A DNA stretch of 64,000 bases from Hymenolepis diminuta (Eukaryota; Platyhelminthes; Cestoda; Cyclophyllidea; Hymenolepididae): NCBI GenBank assembly GCA_900708905.1, contig CAADRB010000086.1, positions 178,771 to 242,770 on the forward strand, written 5' to 3'. The notes beneath the pieces were generated by a model. That model was not told the origin of the DNA. It searched no databases and worked only from the letters and a program-made list of their open reading frames with translations. The position numbers and the translations under genes are program-made. Each line of letters starts with the position of its first letter. The stretch's first letter is position 1. Positions 24,201-36,067 of this stretch are shown here, in pieces.

Positions 24201-27200
24201 CACCGGCACTTTCTCCATCTCCAGCTCCTAGTTTTTCAATCAAACTTCCATCAACTGGACTACAAAGAGGTGCCCCATAACCCGTAATGGTAGCCAATTG
24301 TGGTTGGGAGGCTCGTACAGCACCTCCAGGACCTAGTACTACCGGTACATAGTGATGAGGATGATGAGATGCAGGTTCGAATCCAATCTCCGACATGGGT
24401 CTTTCTGAAAATACTGTTTCTCTAGAAGTGGCACGCTTCAGGCCAACATAGCACGACGGAACAAACTGATGCCGCAACCGGTGTGTTAAATGTTTAGATC
24501 GTGGTGTGACGGGTCCAGACCATCCAATGGATTCGAAGTTAATTGGGTGCGCACCAGGATTGGGGATAATTTGGATGGGTTGGGGTCCAGAGATGGTATG
24601 TGCTAGAGAAAATCCAGAGTCAGAATTTCGCCCTGCTGAATTACTCAGTGTACTTCCGTTCGCTGCTTTACCTTCTGGATGACTGCGTGGAGCATTTCCA
24701 CTTTCAAATGGACTCCATAGAGGAGGATTCTCAATAAGAGACTCATCAGGAATTGCTATCGATCGACGGAAAGCGGAGCTTGGTGTCATTTGTTGGGAGG
24801 CTAAAGCTGCACCAGCTGGAATCATTCTTGGGTCTGCAGGATACCATGCCATTGTGGGAAGAATCCCTGATGCTTTGAAGTCACTCTGACAACCGAAGGT
24901 GTCACTTCCTTTCAGTTTTCGTTTATCTATGTTAAAAGAATGGAAATTCGATTACGAACACATAAATTGCAAATGGTTGATTAAAATGTGGCAGAATTTA
25001 TGCACCTAATATGATAGGCTCCCCAATTTTTCCTTCTACACAAGAAGAGTGTTAATAAACACTCTTATTCAATGTACTCAAGAAGGAGGATTGATTAACA
25101 AATATCTGCCTCAACAACTTATCAGTTGGACAGTGTGAATATGCCACTTAATGGCAGTAGTTTTTAGGTGTCCATAAGACCAAGTACTCTCGACTTGACC
25201 TCGGTTAACTGGATGGTTAAGATAAACATAGGTTTTTACCATTCAGATTCATGCCTTTACTAAAATCCAGACTTTATAAGACCAAATTCAACCCAGCTAG
25301 AAAGAATTTTATAAGCAGAAAGGAACACTCACTAGAAAATTTAAAAATACAGTAATGCAGCCCAAAGCTTCTTTAATGTTTTTTTTGTATCTTAGACTGT
25401 CTACGTCTGGGGCAATCAAAAGAATATGAAATCTGATGTAGTAAATCACCGACTGTATTACCTTCATAAATGTAGCCCAGAGGTCTACCTAGAGTAACAA
25501 AGGAAACCAATTTGCTATTAACGAAACAATCAACAGATAGTTTTAGTAGTAGATATTAAGAAAATGTTCTCGAAAACCAACAATTTTCATTTACTCGCCT
25601 TAAAAGCTTCAAGACTGAAAACCTCAAATGGCCCTCCCCTTCTCTGATTATGATATTGGAAACTATATATTCACCGTCCAAATCGTATCTTTGACACGAC
25701 CTTTTGTTCCAATGGACAAATATAAGACTAGATACTTTTTTTCGAAAACTGTTTCTCTGATTCCAATTCCGCTCAATGTCAGTGATGATCCACTTTCTTA
25801 TTATTTAATCGAAATGTTGCAAGAAACAGAAGATGCATATACAGAATGGAATAAAGGAGACTATTCCTCTTTATCGCTCAAGAGCGCATTACTAATCCAC
25901 CCTGTTTTGAATAGATAGTACTCGAATCGAGTCTTATGGATCCAAAGTCGTCCACTAACATTTCTTTTCCTCATTTTTCATTCACTTCTCGCTCTCTAGT
26001 TTTCTCTTTTTCTTCAATCCTAATACACTTCTGTGTCCTGCCCCATGCTAGTAATACTGTGAATCGAAATGTCCTATATGCGACTTGAAACTGATACGGA
26101 CATGAATTGGTTAAATGTCAGGTGTCATGTCCTTCAAACGGCCGTTGGCGTCTTACGCCATGTATAATATCTCCAGGCATCGACGATGTCCTCTGGTGTC
26201 GTGATCAACTATATACAAAGCTGATATAGAGCCTAATTACTTGTTTATCTGCATTGACGCTCGCAATAGCGAGCTCTACAAAATTCACATGCAATTATCG
26301 ATTAACTTTAAGGGCGACTTACTTCTATGATGGCGTCGAACAAACCATCGAAGACAGCAGAAACAGTTGATTAGCATTGATAAGGCGAGGGCAGCTAGTG
26401 CGATAATTATAAACATTTCCGCTGTCCAAATTCCTCCTAAACAGAAGAGCCAAGAAAAAGATGAGTAAGCATCATTAGTCGTCAAAAAGTCTCAAGAGAG
26501 GAGCCTTTCCCCTTTTTTACACCAACCGCTAAACGGTTCCCAACGTTGAGAGAAGGAGAACCCCCTGTTTTTTGACCCAACTGTTTAACTCAGTCTTGGC
26601 ACTATTATGAGATTTTTCTTCCATCTTTTCCTTCTCTCACTATCCTAATGACTTGGCAGCAAGGTTCTAGGTTTGTTTCTCTCTATAATCACAAAAAGAG
26701 TTAAAACAAAGTAGGGGATGTAGTGGAGACATTTGACCTCTATAACCATTGGTAATACCATGAGCAAGGAGACTTTGGATACATGAAACTCAAATGCTCG
26801 ATCTGGACACCATTTTGATCACACACGTTCAATGTCCCCAAAAAGTCTTAATTATGCTTGGGAGTCTGGAGATTTTATTGCGGTTTGTCTGTTTATTTTG
26901 GTATCTCTTCGCATGCTGGTGACCTCATTAGACTTTATCGTATGTACCTGTGTCATCGATAAAATAGTAATAAAATTTAATCATAACCTTCCCCTCTTCA
27001 CATCCTAATTGCCTAGTTAATGCGTTGGATGAGTGGTAGTCTAGCTCACAGTTTATCGATACACATTAACAACTATATAACTAAATTAGCATTAATTTTC
27101 ATTCCAAAAATGGTTAAAGAATATACATCGGACTTAAATAATCTTCATATATAAATTATTTAATTTACACATTTTCCTCATTATGGAAGACTAGGCTAAT

Positions 27201-29031
27201 CAAGTGGAATGCACAGTAACGCTAGAAATCAACTCAGTTACTGATATAAGGCCTCCTGTAATAAGGAAGCAAAACGCCTTGTCAAAAATGAAAATCCTCT
27301 TTCTGATATCAAGGAAAGGTAGAACCAGGGAACTTGATAGGAAAAATAAAATTTATATTCCCAGGAAGAAAGTTAAAACGAAGAAAATTCATGAATTTCG
27401 TTAAATAACTCTGGAAGGATTCCTTGTCGAATGGTTGTGGTTTAAAAAAGTAAACTGCTAGGTTTAATGAAACCGGTTATTTAAGGATTATAATGAAAAT
27501 ATTATTAGAACATTTATGACGTCTAAAGTGCGTTTTTTTCTTCAATTCTAATAATTGTGCATTAAGTAGGATTAAAGTGGGAAAGTTTGGCACAAATGTC
27601 CGAATTCTAACCCATTACAAAGAATGACTCATATTATAGGGGGTTCCAACCGGAACTGTTTAGCCTATCTGCCGATAATTTCACATATTCCACCTCAGGT
27701 ACAGTCAAAATGGATGGGAAAAATACCAAACTATCCTCCGCGTTCTTTTTTGTTTTAGACTCCTCTGTTTACGTCTCTCCCCACTTACAAATATCAAAAG
27801 CTTCTCGTTCTTCCTACTTCAGCAGTACCTTAAGTATTACTAAAAGCCGTATTTTTATTAACCAACTATCATACAGGTTACCCAAAACACTCTTTAAAAC
27901 TGAATACGAAAAGTTTGTGAGTCATTTTTATAATCTTATGCCTCCGTCACAAGTGAAATGTAATTAAAACTGACATATTTGCACTAATGGTAAAAAATTA
28001 ACCGAGAAAAGTACATTTTATTTTTATAAGACTATAAGTAGGTTCAAGATCTACAAATTTATCCCAACCTTTACTATCCCAATAAGAGGCTTGTGAGGCG
28101 GTAAATCCTTCAGCTTTTATAAAGTGAAGGAAGACATTCCATCCACATCAAAGCAGAGGGTTCTATTAAATCATCTTAGGAGATGTGTTTCTTCCACCAG
28201 AAAAATTCAAGAATAGAATTAATTAATTACCAGTCCAATAACCCTACGTGTACAGTGTTGATTGCCAAAACATGTGGGGCAAGTCTATTACACAATATTA
28301 CCAAAATTACAAATTAAAACGTTACCTGTTGATGAATTCCGTAGAAAATTAAACCAATGTTTCCCTTCGTTTGCATTGTTCGAGGAGGATATAATCACAG
28401 ACTTGGTTTCATTTGTACCGGGGCTTGAGGTCGGTTTAGTCATTCTTGGTTGCTGAGTTGTGGTCGTTGTCGTGCTAGTCGTAGTTGAGGAACTTGTTGA
28501 TGTTGTCGTTGTTTTCGGGCTTGTTTTCCACTCCTCTGAAAGCGGTACCTTCTCCTTTAATTGTCTCCAACTTGTCTGTTCTGATGCGCTTAGACAGGAG
28601 AATCCTGGATGTCTCAAATCCACCCATTCTGGAGTTACATGTTCCACGGTGTACTCGTACACAATCTCTCCATTTGATTGAGTAATAGACCTGCATGTCA
28701 CTCCTTTTAATGAAGGTACAATGTGACATTCGTTGTTACTACTGCAATCCTCCAAAGGTTGACAATTTTGGAAGCAGAAGTTATTCTTTGAAGTCGCTGG
28801 ACAGTAGAGATTCATACTACTTTGAGCCATTAGAGCTCCTTCTTCTGATCTTGGGTTGATATGGCAACGGATTGTAACGCTCTCCCCGAGGGACACATTT
28901 TCTGCTGATAGGGAAATAGAAAGCGGTGGAGGAGGGGAGTAAGTAATATGCTGTGGTATAGAGAGTACGTCTAGAATACATTGGGTGAGCAGTAGGAAGA
29001 GGAGGGATATTGACATTGTTGTAGGCCACAT
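21010..29031 (-). CDS. Spliced gene (4 coding exons): Ig-like, mucin-stalked single-pass membrane protein
   Basis: The whole gene is exons 29031-28326, 26436-26323, 24926-24018 and 21224-21010, which join to 1944 nt (647 residues plus TAA). Every intron is phase 1 and has GT..AG ends: CAG|GTAAC to TTTAG|GA, AGAA|GTAAGT to CATAG|AT, and CCTG|GTGCGT to AACAG|GA. Domain order is signal peptide (about 1-24), Ig-like domain with extra cysteines (about 35-150), Thr/Ser stalk (about 170-206), linker, membrane span (about 243-264) with basic stop-transfer, and a cytoplasmic tail of about 375 residues rich in Pro, Gly and Ser. This is a type I surface protein by architecture, so an adhesion or receptor role is inferred; the exact family is not recognised. 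Exons are visibly richer in G+C than the introns. The start is the first ATG before the signal peptide. An ATTAAA hexamer on the minus strand at 20610-20605, about 400 nt past the stop, could serve polyadenylation. Untranslated exons cannot be excluded. Confidence 0.8.
24018..24926 (-). CDS. Exon 3: main part of the cytoplasmic tail
   Basis: This 909-nt exon codes residues 274-576 plus one base of Gly577. The acceptor CATAG|AT follows a TTCCATTCTTTTAA tract. The split codon A|AT gives Asn. The tail is low in charge and rich in Pro, Ser, Gly and His, with a HHPHHY cluster, a Gly/Ser run (SAGGGSGSPKPG) and a PPPSSST stretch, so it is probably largely disordered. No kinase, TIR or other folded domain is visible. 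The frame stays open to a TGA at 23956, so an unspliced form ending there is possible. However, CCTG|GTGCGT at 24018/24017 is a good donor in the phase required by exon 4. Open frames on the plus strand here are antisense shadows. Confidence 0.78.
26323..26436 (-). CDS. Exon 2: transmembrane segment and stop-transfer
   Basis: This 114-nt exon encodes the rest of Gly236 through Arg273 plus one base. The acceptor is a strong pyrimidine tract ending TTCTGTTTAG. The donor is the near-perfect AGAA|GTAAGT. It carries a hydrophobic span of about 20 residues (MFIIIALAALALSML and onward), then a Cys cluster (CFCC) that could be palmitoylated. RWFVRRHHR follows, a basic stop-transfer that predicts the following part is cytosolic. 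Both ends are phase 1, so this is a symmetric exon that could be skipped without shifting the frame; skipping would yield a soluble form or one lacking the anchor. That is inference only. Confidence 0.82.
28326..29031 (-). CDS. Exon 1: signal peptide, cysteine-rich Ig-like domain, Thr-rich stalk
   Basis: This exon encodes residues 1-235 plus the first base of Gly236. The N-terminus has a hydrophobic core (MSISLLFLLLTQCIL) typical of a signal peptide. The segment GESVTIRCHIN at about 49-59 looks like the B strand of an Ig domain, and HPGFSC at about 141-146 like the F strand, so Cys56 and Cys146 are the likely core disulphide. Six further cysteines (77, 86, 90, 96, 102, 113) lie between them, unusual for a plain Ig domain and enough for three more bridges. 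Residues 170-206 are almost all Thr, Ser and Pro, as in O-glycosylated mucin stalks. N-glycosylation sequons occur at Asn45, Asn207 and Asn232. The donor reads CAG|GTAAC. Past it the frame stays open for only 11 codons, which supports splicing here rather than termination. Confidence 0.85.
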
Positions 29032-29330
29032 TGTGTATATAATCGTGTGCTTAAGAAAGTGTGTTGCGTTTTGTTGATGAATATGCCCGGTTCTCGCTCA
29101 GCCCTGTTAATGGCCCATCGCCCGTTACAGCGCCTACTATTCTGGCCTTCCACGACCTCAATATGTGCGTGTGTCTGTCTACAGACTAGCTTCCCCCCCT
29201 ATCTATACGATGCGCGCAAGCACGTTTTCATGCATACTCCTGTGTGCATATCAGGTGCACTGCTATTGGTCAGTGCTAAGTTAACTCGTTTTTTATTGGT
29301 GGAGGCGCGAAATGATGCACACACACTCAA
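29032..29330 (-). promoter_or_regulatory. G+C-richer upstream region of the Ig-like gene, possible promoter
   Basis: The 300 bases upstream of the start codon are clearly richer in G+C and CpG (for example TGCGCGCAAG around 29210-29220) than the surrounding intergenic DNA, as often seen at invertebrate promoters. No convincing TATA box at a proper distance or initiator is visible; TTATATA at about 29040 lies too close to the ATG. A short 5' untranslated region or an upstream non-coding exon is possible. The assignment rests on composition and position only. Confidence 0.3.
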
Positions 29331-32179
29331 ATGATCAAATTGACTATTGTAAAATCATACATGACCTCAATTAAGGCAGGTGTTATCAAGTCTTGCATTG
29401 GTCAATTAATCGATTGTTTGGGAAGGAGGGGAGGTGAGGTATTACTGACCCATAAAATCGGTTCCTTAATTGGTCATCAGTAGAAAAAGGATTTACCAAT
29501 CATGCTGACCTAGGGATTCTTTTTTCGTTCTAATTAATAGCATGCTCTCTTTTTTTGTAGCGTAGTACGTTGGCTGACTGAATTATTCTATGTTCTCTAA
29601 ATTATACTGCTGATGCTGAATAAGACTGAATAAACCACAAGAATTATTATCAACAGATGGATTTCATTGGTCTGGACAATATCCAAATTGTTGCCTTTTA
29701 TTTATTTCGAACCTTAGAAAGATCCTGGCGGAAATAAATATTTATGAGGATTGTGGGGTCATCTATAATTTTCAGATTTGAATTATTTGTGCTTCAAAGT
29801 CAAATAAAATTAACTGACATTCATCTTTCAAGAATACCAAAAGGCATGACGCAAGGAACACACAATTTTCAGCGATTTTGCGGAAAAAAGAGAATGAAAA
29901 AATAGGCTGACATTGATGGTTGATTTGTCTATAAAATAATTTATACGCAAGTTTCTGTAATGCCGATCTAAAATTGTATTTGTTGTATTGTTTTGTATTG
30001 TATTGCATTGTATTGTTTTCCATCAAAGAAAGAACGCTCTCAACTTAAGACTATATTCAGGGGACTCCATTATAGTTCTTGGAGTCATACGGCAGAAATA
30101 GGCCCTTATTGCATAAATTAAGACACATACTACTGAAATGATTTATAATTATATCTGCATCCAAATAACTCGGACCTAATTTTGAAAGCACTTATAATGA
30201 GTTGCTTTTTAATCGTCCTGCATTAGTGCTAATTATTTTAAATGGATCTTATATGTATAGAATCTGTCTTCTGCCTGACACTTAAAGTGCCCTCGTCTTG
30301 GCACCAATTTTTTACTGACCTTTATTATTTATCAAATAAAAACTCATATGCAATAGGAAAAAGACCACCAATCGCTCCCTCTTCTTAATTGTTAAAAACA
30401 CAAGAGGATTAGTGGTATATTTGACAATTTCATGCATAAATTTTTATGTAAATATTATTCCACAATGACTTATGCCTGGCATCTGTATGGAGATCAATTA
30501 AAGGTCGAGAAAGAAGGCAAGCTGAGAATTCAGACAATCTAGTTTCGATCTGGGGATAAAATAAATCATTTTTGTGTTTCTAAAATAAATTTCAGAATTT
30601 TCGAAAATCGACCAACTACATGGGAAGGTGAGAACAGGATATAAGGCAATATGCGTTACATTATTTACGATTTGAGATACTTATTGTCGACATTTTTCTG
30701 TCACAGTAATGCAGAAGTGCCAAGTCCAAAAAATCTTGGAGGAAATAAAAGTATCCAACAGCTTCAACGACACGTGTAGATAAGTTATTACCAGGGGTTT
30801 CAATTAACTTTACAAGAGGGGATAACTGTGCAATTAAATTAACGAATTTCACTCTTCTCGGGAATGTTGAAGAAATACTGTTGTTATTTTTTCGAGAAAT
30901 TCCAAATTAAATTTCACTTGAGATTAATATTCCCACACTTCCTTGGACATTATATTCCATTGCATACTTGAAAAAGAAAACATTATCAATCATTGTAATA
31001 CTACTTATTTAAGTAGTATTAGCAATTCTTGCTAAGTGAATTTCAAATTGGAAAAATGATTGTTATAGAAGCTGATGTGCTTGAACTCTCCACAAAACTC
31101 AAAATTTTAAGGGTATAAAGATAGAAACATGATTACATTATGGCCGGTAATAATGATACTGCGCAACTATGATGTATGGTTAAGCTTCGTACATATATGT
31201 AAGTATCGTGCTTTCTTAAATAAACATTCATCATTGTTTCGACAATGGAACTGGAATATCAATTTATCTTAATAACGGTCTATCTTAGACTCATTAAAAG
31301 TGTACTTATGTGATTTAAATATTGACCGCCATGCTAAACACGCCCTTACGTAGAGCTAGAGTATAAACAATGAATTCATTCTCGCCCGGCGTCGCAGTAA
31401 ATAAACACATCGGAAAGTCACTTCGGCTTTAGCATTTAATAAACTTGCACTTTCTTTCTGAAATTGTCAAGATATAAATAACCTACGGTCGTTGGAACTT
31501 ATCAACGTATATGTTATTACCACCTTCAAGGTGGTCAAATGTTGTCATGGAAAATAAGATATTAACAAGGATTTAGTGATGAAAAATGTCTCATCTAGTC
31601 TATCTCCCATGCTCATAAATGTAAGATGATAATGCGGACCAAGGTAGAACTACCAGCCGTTCAATTAAATGGACTGGTCAATAAGCTCTGCATATTGCAG
31701 ACATGAGCTTGACCAAGAAATTCAAGAATAACATCATTAAAATTGAGCTCTGAAACAATTGGAAACTATAAGATGAATTACACCACCTATCCAGATATTT
31801 CGATCCTCTCTCCTTTATCATTTATTGCACTTACTGTTAACCGATTGTAGTTGTTTTCCCACAATGAAAACTGGACGATTTTTTCTACTTTGTTGTGGGC
31901 TATAAAAATGTTAATAAAATAATATCTCTCATGGGAAATTGGACAGCCCAATGCTTTTTGAATCTAAATAAACTGAGAAATCTTGACTTTATGATATACA
32001 CCGAATCGACGCTCTCGTTTCATTCTTTATTTGAATATTTTGTCATTTTGCTTGTTTAGCCACAAATCGGTGACTAAAACTTGGACAAGTTCATTGCTTT
32101 ATCATAAGTAATAACAAAATAATAAATAATAAATGCATGAGATACATCTCAACTTAATCTGCCTAACTCTGTCATTATC
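29331..32179. other. AT-rich stretch upstream of the Ig-like gene
   Basis: Contains the twin hairpins at 30997-31035 and a run of TGTATTG-like repeats near 29978-30016. No coding region is recognised. Confidence 0.45.
30997..31035. repeat. Two adjacent perfect inverted repeats
   Basis: AATACTACTTA at 30997-31007 pairs with TAAGTAGTATT at 31010-31020 across a 2-base centre. TTAGCAA at 31019-31025 pairs with TTGCTAA at 31029-31035 across a 3-base centre. The two hairpins share two bases. This is seen directly; any function is unknown. Confidence 0.6.
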
Positions 32180-32332
32180 AGACGTCCAACTGCATTGTTA
32201 AATTCTGGTCAACAAGTGGGATGTTAGAATGCGAGTTTCTTATCAAAGAAGCTTCAGGATAACGTTCTTCTACCCAAGCCAAGTGTTCTTAACGCCTCCC
32301 CTAATGGGCTTGGAAAGTTTATAATGCAGAAA
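32180..32332 (+). repeat. SINE copy, 5' truncated
   Basis: Retains the body (TCCAACTGCATTGTTAAATT, GATGTTAGAATGCGAGTTTC, GAAGCTTCAGGATAACG) and the tail (CTAATGGGCTTGGAAAGTT). The tRNA-like head is missing. Confidence 0.6.
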
Positions 32333-33189
32333 CAGGTCAAGATATTTGCATAGGACAGGACAGCCAATTAAATATTACTGATTCACATTTTAAGGAATAT
32401 ATACACGTTGCCATCCATGTCTGGTCCCTGTTATCTCCATGTAAATATGCTTAATGCTCTGCCATCATTTATTCTAATAAATCCTAGATGCAGGCCTTTT
32501 TCTCTATTTAAAAATGTATTACGAAAATTTATGAAAACAAGTGGTACCTGGTGTGATTTTTTAATAGCAAAGCTGGAAATCTCCAGATGCAACTTCTTGG
32601 AATGCCAAGAATTTACCGGTTAATAGAATGCACAGAATGCTTCATTTAGTCTCACTTTCCAACTCTTATCCCTAGTCTTTCTGATCAGTTGAGCTTAAAA
32701 AGTAAATTTAATTCGACCAGAGGCTTTAAATTCTCAAATTTCTCCTATCTATCTGTGAGAAGAATCAAGTTTAGAAAACCTCATATCTCCCTTCATTAAC
32801 TGCTTTGAGAAGCCGACTTTTATCGATTTGTGAGACTAATATCATTTTGTGTTATAAGATGATAAGGCGATCTGATATTTTGAAATTCCACTTAAAACGG
32901 CAAAAAAAACCATTAAAAACAGTCTCTTACCGTCAGTCAATTTGTGATATGAATTACACTGAGTTAGTGAGCAACCAATACGAATCGCATGTGTACACTG
33001 AACATACTCCAAAGGGAGCATATGTGAGCAGACTAGGTAAGACAATGACAAACTAACAAAGTAGGCGATGAGTAAGCGTTTTTGGCTTGGAAATGGCAAA
33101 TATCCAAAAACTGACTGATGCGGATAAACGAGTACTGTATAATAAATTTACCGTACTGAACTAAAAGTGGTTTAAATGGCTATAATTCA

Positions 33190-33351
33190 AAGATTTGATC
33201 GGCTGGAAGTCACAGTCCAACCGCATTGGTTAATTCTATCTAATAAAAGAGGATAACAGAAATCGGATTTCTCACAAGGAAGATTTCATGATGCTACCCA
33301 ATTATCCGAGATGAATGTTGGATAATGCTCTCTTAAATAGACTTGGAAGTA
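33190..33351 (+). repeat. SINE copy, 5' truncated
   Basis: Body and tail are clear: CCAACCGCATTGGTTAATTC, GGATTTCTCACAAGGAAG, TTTCATGATGCTACCC, GAGATGAATGTTGGATAATG and TAAATAGACTTGGAAGT. Confidence 0.68.
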
Positions 33352-35054
33352 TTTTATTTCAAAATTACACCATTCTTGCCCTAAGTTCCTCGCGGCTAAT
33401 AATATTGAATATTTTCTGCTCGGTTGGAGCTTAATTACGAAGAATGGTGGGTAGAATTCATATACAGCATACCACCTTTCAAAACAAAAATCTAAACTTC
33501 TATGCATTTTCTTAGTTACATAGTTCGTGATCCAGTTTTAATGGTAAAATATGACGTAAATATGAGGCTGCATAAGTTTATAACGTGGAATGGTGGCGCC
33601 ATTCAAATTGCCATAGATATAGAGCTATTCTTATAAGATTGATATGCGCTCTTGGTATAAGTAAAAACTGATTAACTATAATCTAGCTTTTTAGATTCTT
33701 ATTTTGAAGGTATGCTGCAGCTATTCCAATGAGAATTTCGCCTTCTCTCACCCCTTTCGTTGACCAGAATTAGTAATTACGAGTGACTACCCACATCACT
33801 AGATGGCTAGCGACGAGCGTCAATCTCTTGATCTCTGACTTAACAGACGATGAACGAGTATGAGCGATGTCTCGAATATCCTTGACGGATAATGAAAACT
33901 GATTCTTCAATAGTTCTTTAACGAAATTTATTCATGATACCAGGCAAAACAAATGTATTTCGGTTGTATAAACGTTTTCACGTCCAAAACCCGTCTGATT
34001 TTTCAAACAAAATTTAAATGTAATTTCGTTCATCCATCTGTATGTCTGAACCAGAGGTGTCTGTGATTATTAATGATCTTGAAATCTACAAACAATCGGT
34101 AATTCATTTATGGGATTAGTTGGCCCGACAATCACAATGGTAACGCCTGGGTCATGTCTGCACAGTCAAGGCCATTGACGGTCTGTTACGTCTGATGGAA
34201 ATTAAGAATTCCTATTTTACTGGGAAGCAATTTTAACTTGTGCCAATGATGCACACGTAATGGGAATATCCTGCTCCGAGACCTGATCAACCGATCAATA
34301 TGCCCAAATATTTCAAACATGAATTAGCACTGCGTAACTTATGTTTTAAATGCTGAAATGCATTAATGTCAATAAAGGCATCTGCCAAATTAGAAATGCC
34401 GAACTCGATACCCATCAACGAGCAGACAGTAACTGAAACGATCAGCTATTCTGATTAATACCGATAACCTAGCAGTCTTATTAAAAGAGTCAAATAAGAG
34501 TCTCAAATGGACTCACTTATTGAGGTATGCATTTTCTGAGGAGTTTTGATCATCAATAGTTTACAATAAATTTATCTTAATTAATATTATAAGTACATTT
34601 CGCTATAGCGTTGTTTTTCAATTTTCCCTACTCTCAGGCCCGACTGCTTACATTATAATCTATTTTTTGAAGATATGGAGTTCCTAGAAGGTGAATCAAA
34701 GTTAAAATCTATGATGGGGAGAATTAAAAATTGCGTCTATTATACATAAAGCCTATTATACGATATACATACTGACGGAGTGGTAGAAAGACGGCTAGCT
34801 CCATTCTAATGAAGAACACGGGTTTACCGATAGACCTTTATCTTCTGGATTTGTTGAATCAGCTCAACCCTATTTTCTATAAAAAAATAATCTTCAGCTC
34901 TAATTTAGAAAAAGAATAAATATCCGCAAGCAATATTTCATCTAATTAAAATTGGCATTGATATGTTTTCGCTATTTATATTCCGTCAGTTTGAAAAAAA
35001 GGTTGTGTAGAAGAAACGATTTGTATAGTCAGTATATATATATATATACATTGT

Positions 35055-35135
35055 GCATGGGTGGCGCATTGGTCACCTTGAGCGTCTGCCATGACAGAGG
35101 CCACAGGTTTGATTTCCATCAACAGGCACTTAGTA
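35055..35135 (+). repeat. SINE head only (tRNA-like part)
   Basis: TGCATGGGTGGCGCATTGG resembles the head of the family with an A-box-like core, and GGTTTGATTTCC at 35106-35117 is a clear B box. The downstream body does not match the other copies, so the copy is 3' truncated or chimeric. It directly follows a (TA)n run at 35035-35048. Confidence 0.55.
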
Positions 35136-35748
35136 TGATTTCCTTCAAACTCTTTCGGCAAGAATTCATAGTGGTAGTTCACTAAATGCAGTGCCAGTCA
35201 GGAGTTAATTTTATGGGTCTCACATTGCCTCCATCAAATTAAGTGGCTAAACAAACATCCAGTATCTTAAATATAAAATCGCAGGATTATGGCACTGATA
35301 TTTGTCTATCGTTTTAAAATATTAATAATAGCTATTACAGATTCTGCCAGTACCTCAATGGAAGCTGCTTGAATAAGCTGTTAATGGGACTGAATCAGAA
35401 ATTGCATTTCACAAACTTCCTCGAAACAAAAGGTCTCATTTTTCTGTTTCATCTCGTCGGGAATTTTGAGGTAGATGATTACATTCTCCAATTTTAAAGA
35501 TTTTCCTTTCCTAGCAATCGTTTACAATACCTTCCACAGCCTATAGTACGAAACCATTACTGTAGTAATGTGCACCCGGGAAACTATTCTAAGCCGTTTA
35601 TCCTTTTCTTTTATTTTAAAGATCATATTATATATGATAAACCAAAGATCTTAATAAAGGCTTCTTAACCATTTTTCGAATGCAAGTTTTCCGTTCCGGA
35701 TTGACGCTATTAGAATGGTCCGATAAATAAGCTCTTGCTATAGAATTT

Positions 35749-35943
35749 TTGAGCCCATTTAAGAGAGAGAATTCTAACACTCATCTTGGGTAGAGAGTAG
35801 TATCCTGGATCATGCTCGGTGATATCAGCCGCATTTTATTAGCCAGACTTAGCAAGTACAGTTAGCCACTGAGCTCACCAGATGGGCATCGACCGTCATC
35901 TGATTTTGCAAACGCGCACTACAACCACTGCACCATCGGTGCA
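35749..35943 (-). repeat. SINE copy on the minus strand, nearly full length
   Basis: Read on the minus strand: GATGGTGCAGTGGTTG (A-box-like), CGGTCGATGCCCATC (B box), AGTGGCTAAC, TCTGGCTAATA, GAGCATGATCC, ACTCTCTACCCAAGATGAGTG, ending CTTAAATGGGCTC. It is the only copy found in this orientation. Confidence 0.65.
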
Positions 35944-36005
35944 CAAAAGCTCCTCATATTACTATTACCCACAGAAACACAAAATTTTTTAAATTTGTAA
36001 TTATG

Positions 36006-36067
36006 NNNNNNNNNNNNNNNNNNNNNNNNNNNNNNNNNNNNNNNNNNNNNNNNNNNNNNNNNNNNNN
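36006..36067. other. Assembly gap (62 N)
   Basis: A run of 62 undetermined bases. Sequence on the two sides does not obviously overlap, and the gap lies just downstream of the minus-strand SINE copy. Confidence 0.99.

Noticed and set aside
23999..24280. Plus-strand 93-codon frame
   Set aside because: Antisense shadow of exon 3 of the Ig-like gene, whose frame is supported by splicing and composition.
29047..29334. Plus-strand 95-codon frame upstream of the Ig-like gene
   Set aside because: No recognisable protein; it lies in the G+C-rich presumed promoter, where stops are rarer.
35035..35048. (TA)n run as a possible origin or regulatory site
   Set aside because: Simple alternating TA tracts occur several times in this window and are common in AT-rich genomes.
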